DNA of 5,675 nucleotides from JBEKHI01 sp050012355 (lineage in GTDB: Bacteria > Actinomycetota > Actinomycetes > Streptosporangiales > Streptosporangiaceae), in assembly GCA_050012355.1 (NCBI GenBank), contig JBEKHI010000488.1, positions 1 through 5,675 on the forward strand, read 5' to 3'. Of the stretch, positions 5,018-5,675 are shown in pieces. A model generated the notes under the pieces. That model was not told the origin of the DNA. It saw nothing but the letters and a program-made list of their open reading frames with translations, and searched no databases. A program made the translations under genes and the position numbers. How positions within the stretch are numbered: position 1 is the first letter of the stretch; each line of letters opens with the position of its first letter.

Positions 5018-5675
5018 CTATCGCGAACCCGCGTGGCGGCCGGCTAGGTAGCCGAAGGTCATCGCGATGCCGAGGGTCGCGCCCGGAGCGGGATAGGCGT
5101 CCCCGGTCCAGAACGCGGCGGCGTTCCCGGCCGCGTACAGCCCGGGCACCGGATCGCCGGACTGAGTCAGTACCTCGCCGGACGCAGAGGTGACGGGTCC
5201 GCCCTTGGTGCCGATCGTCCCGGCCAGCACCCGGACCGAGTAGAACGGCGGCGTATCGACCGGCCCAAGGCACGGATTCGGCGTCACCGAGGGATCTCCG
5301 GCGTACCGGTCGTAGGGGCTCTCGCCGCGGCGGAACAGATCATCGCGCCCGGCGGCGCACGCCGAGTTCCACGCGTCGACGGTGCGCGACAGCCCGTCCG
5401 GGTCCACGCCGATCCGCTCGGCCAGCCCGCGGACCGACTCGGAACGGGCCACCCACCCCGGCACTGGTTGGTCTGGAGAGATACCCGGCAGCGGATACCG
5501 GGCGAGGAAGCCGGCGTCGAAGATCAGGTACGCGGGGTCGTTCGGGCAACCGCCGTCATCGCGCCGGTGCATGGCCTTACCCACGTCGTTGTACGGACTC
5601 GCCTCGCCGACAAAACGCCGGCCAGCCGAGTTCACCATGATCTGCCGGGGCGCCGCCCGCTCCCTGATCAGCGAC
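5018..5675 (-). CDS. FAD-dependent dehydrogenase, KstD/fumarate reductase family, 5'-truncated
   Basis: The C-terminal 218 residues of a flavoprotein; the frame is open to the window edge, so the N-terminal FAD-binding Rossmann motif is outside. An ATG at 5638 is internal: the codons before it (RERAAPRQI) continue the conserved run into MVNSAGRRFVGE, typical of FAD_binding_2 enzymes. The end shows GTIGTKGGPV, then GLYAAGNAAA and YPAPGATLGIAMTFGYLAG, which close the FAD site in 3-ketosteroid delta-1-dehydrogenases and relatives. The YPxPG tyrosine and glycine correspond, by known family motifs, to catalytic Tyr487 and Gly491 of Rhodococcus KstD1. Function as a steroid dehydrogenase is therefore plausible but not proven; delta-4 dehydrogenases and other flavoprotein reductases share this end. 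It ends 102 nt before the ctaB start on the same strand. Confidence 0.85.
   Translation of the reverse strand, partial: SLIRERAAPRQIMVNSAGRRFVGEASPYNDVGKAMHRRDDGGCPNDPAYLIFDAGFLARYPLPGISPDQPVPGWVARSESVRGLAERIGVDPDGLSRTVDAWNSACAAGRDDLFRRGESPYDRYAGDPSVTPNPCLGPVDTPPFYSVRVLAGTIGTKGGPVTSASGEVLTQSGDPVPGLYAAGNAAAFWTGDAYPAPGATLGIAMTFGYLAGRHAGSR

Noticed and set aside
1..5675. Mobile element, CRISPR array, tRNA or rRNA
   Set aside because: No transposase or integrase motifs, no regularly spaced repeats, and no cloverleaf or rRNA-like segments were seen on either strand.

Overview
The window is high-GC DNA with strong G/C preference at third codon positions, several GTG starts and AGGAGG-like ribosome binding sites. 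Together with a mycobacterial-antigen-type lipoprotein (MTB12-like), a DHA2 exporter and a KstD-like flavoprotein, this points to an actinomycete. I cannot name the genus. All seven genes I can support lie on the minus strand, so the window reads biologically from right to left.

Right part (5675 to about 3017). A 5'-truncated FAD-dependent dehydrogenase of the fumarate reductase / 3-ketosteroid dehydrogenase superfamily comes first. A compact cluster follows: heme O synthase (ctaB), a small gluconokinase (gntK) 17 nt behind it, and a 95-aa stand-alone Smr-domain protein. ctaB often sits beside pentose-phosphate genes in actinobacteria. Gluconokinase delivers 6-phosphogluconate to that pathway, so the neighbourhood fits even though the usual tkt/tal/zwf genes are not in view. 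Two hairpins just after smr look like the end of this unit. A near-perfect 21-bp palindrome separates gntK from smr.

Middle part (2936 to about 816). A secreted lipoprotein with a lipobox and an MTB12-like C-terminal domain overlaps by 19 nt the start of a 14-helix DHA2-family drug/lipid exporter. This is a lipoprotein-plus-exporter pair, in layout like the mycobacterial lprG-Rv1410c operon. A hairpin followed by four T residues at the exporter stop codon is a good intrinsic terminator candidate.

Left part (861 to 1). A 305-bp gene-free stretch holds a locally A+T-rich repeat cluster and a long imperfect hairpin. It leads to a 175-aa two-helix membrane protein with a C-x2-C-x3-C motif and an acidic, proline/valine-rich tail, which I do not recognise.

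Nothing here is a mobile element, CRISPR array, tRNA or rRNA. Most of the window is ordinary chromosomal gene content. The parts most worth a second look are the lipoprotein/exporter pair and the unknown membrane protein with its structured leader.
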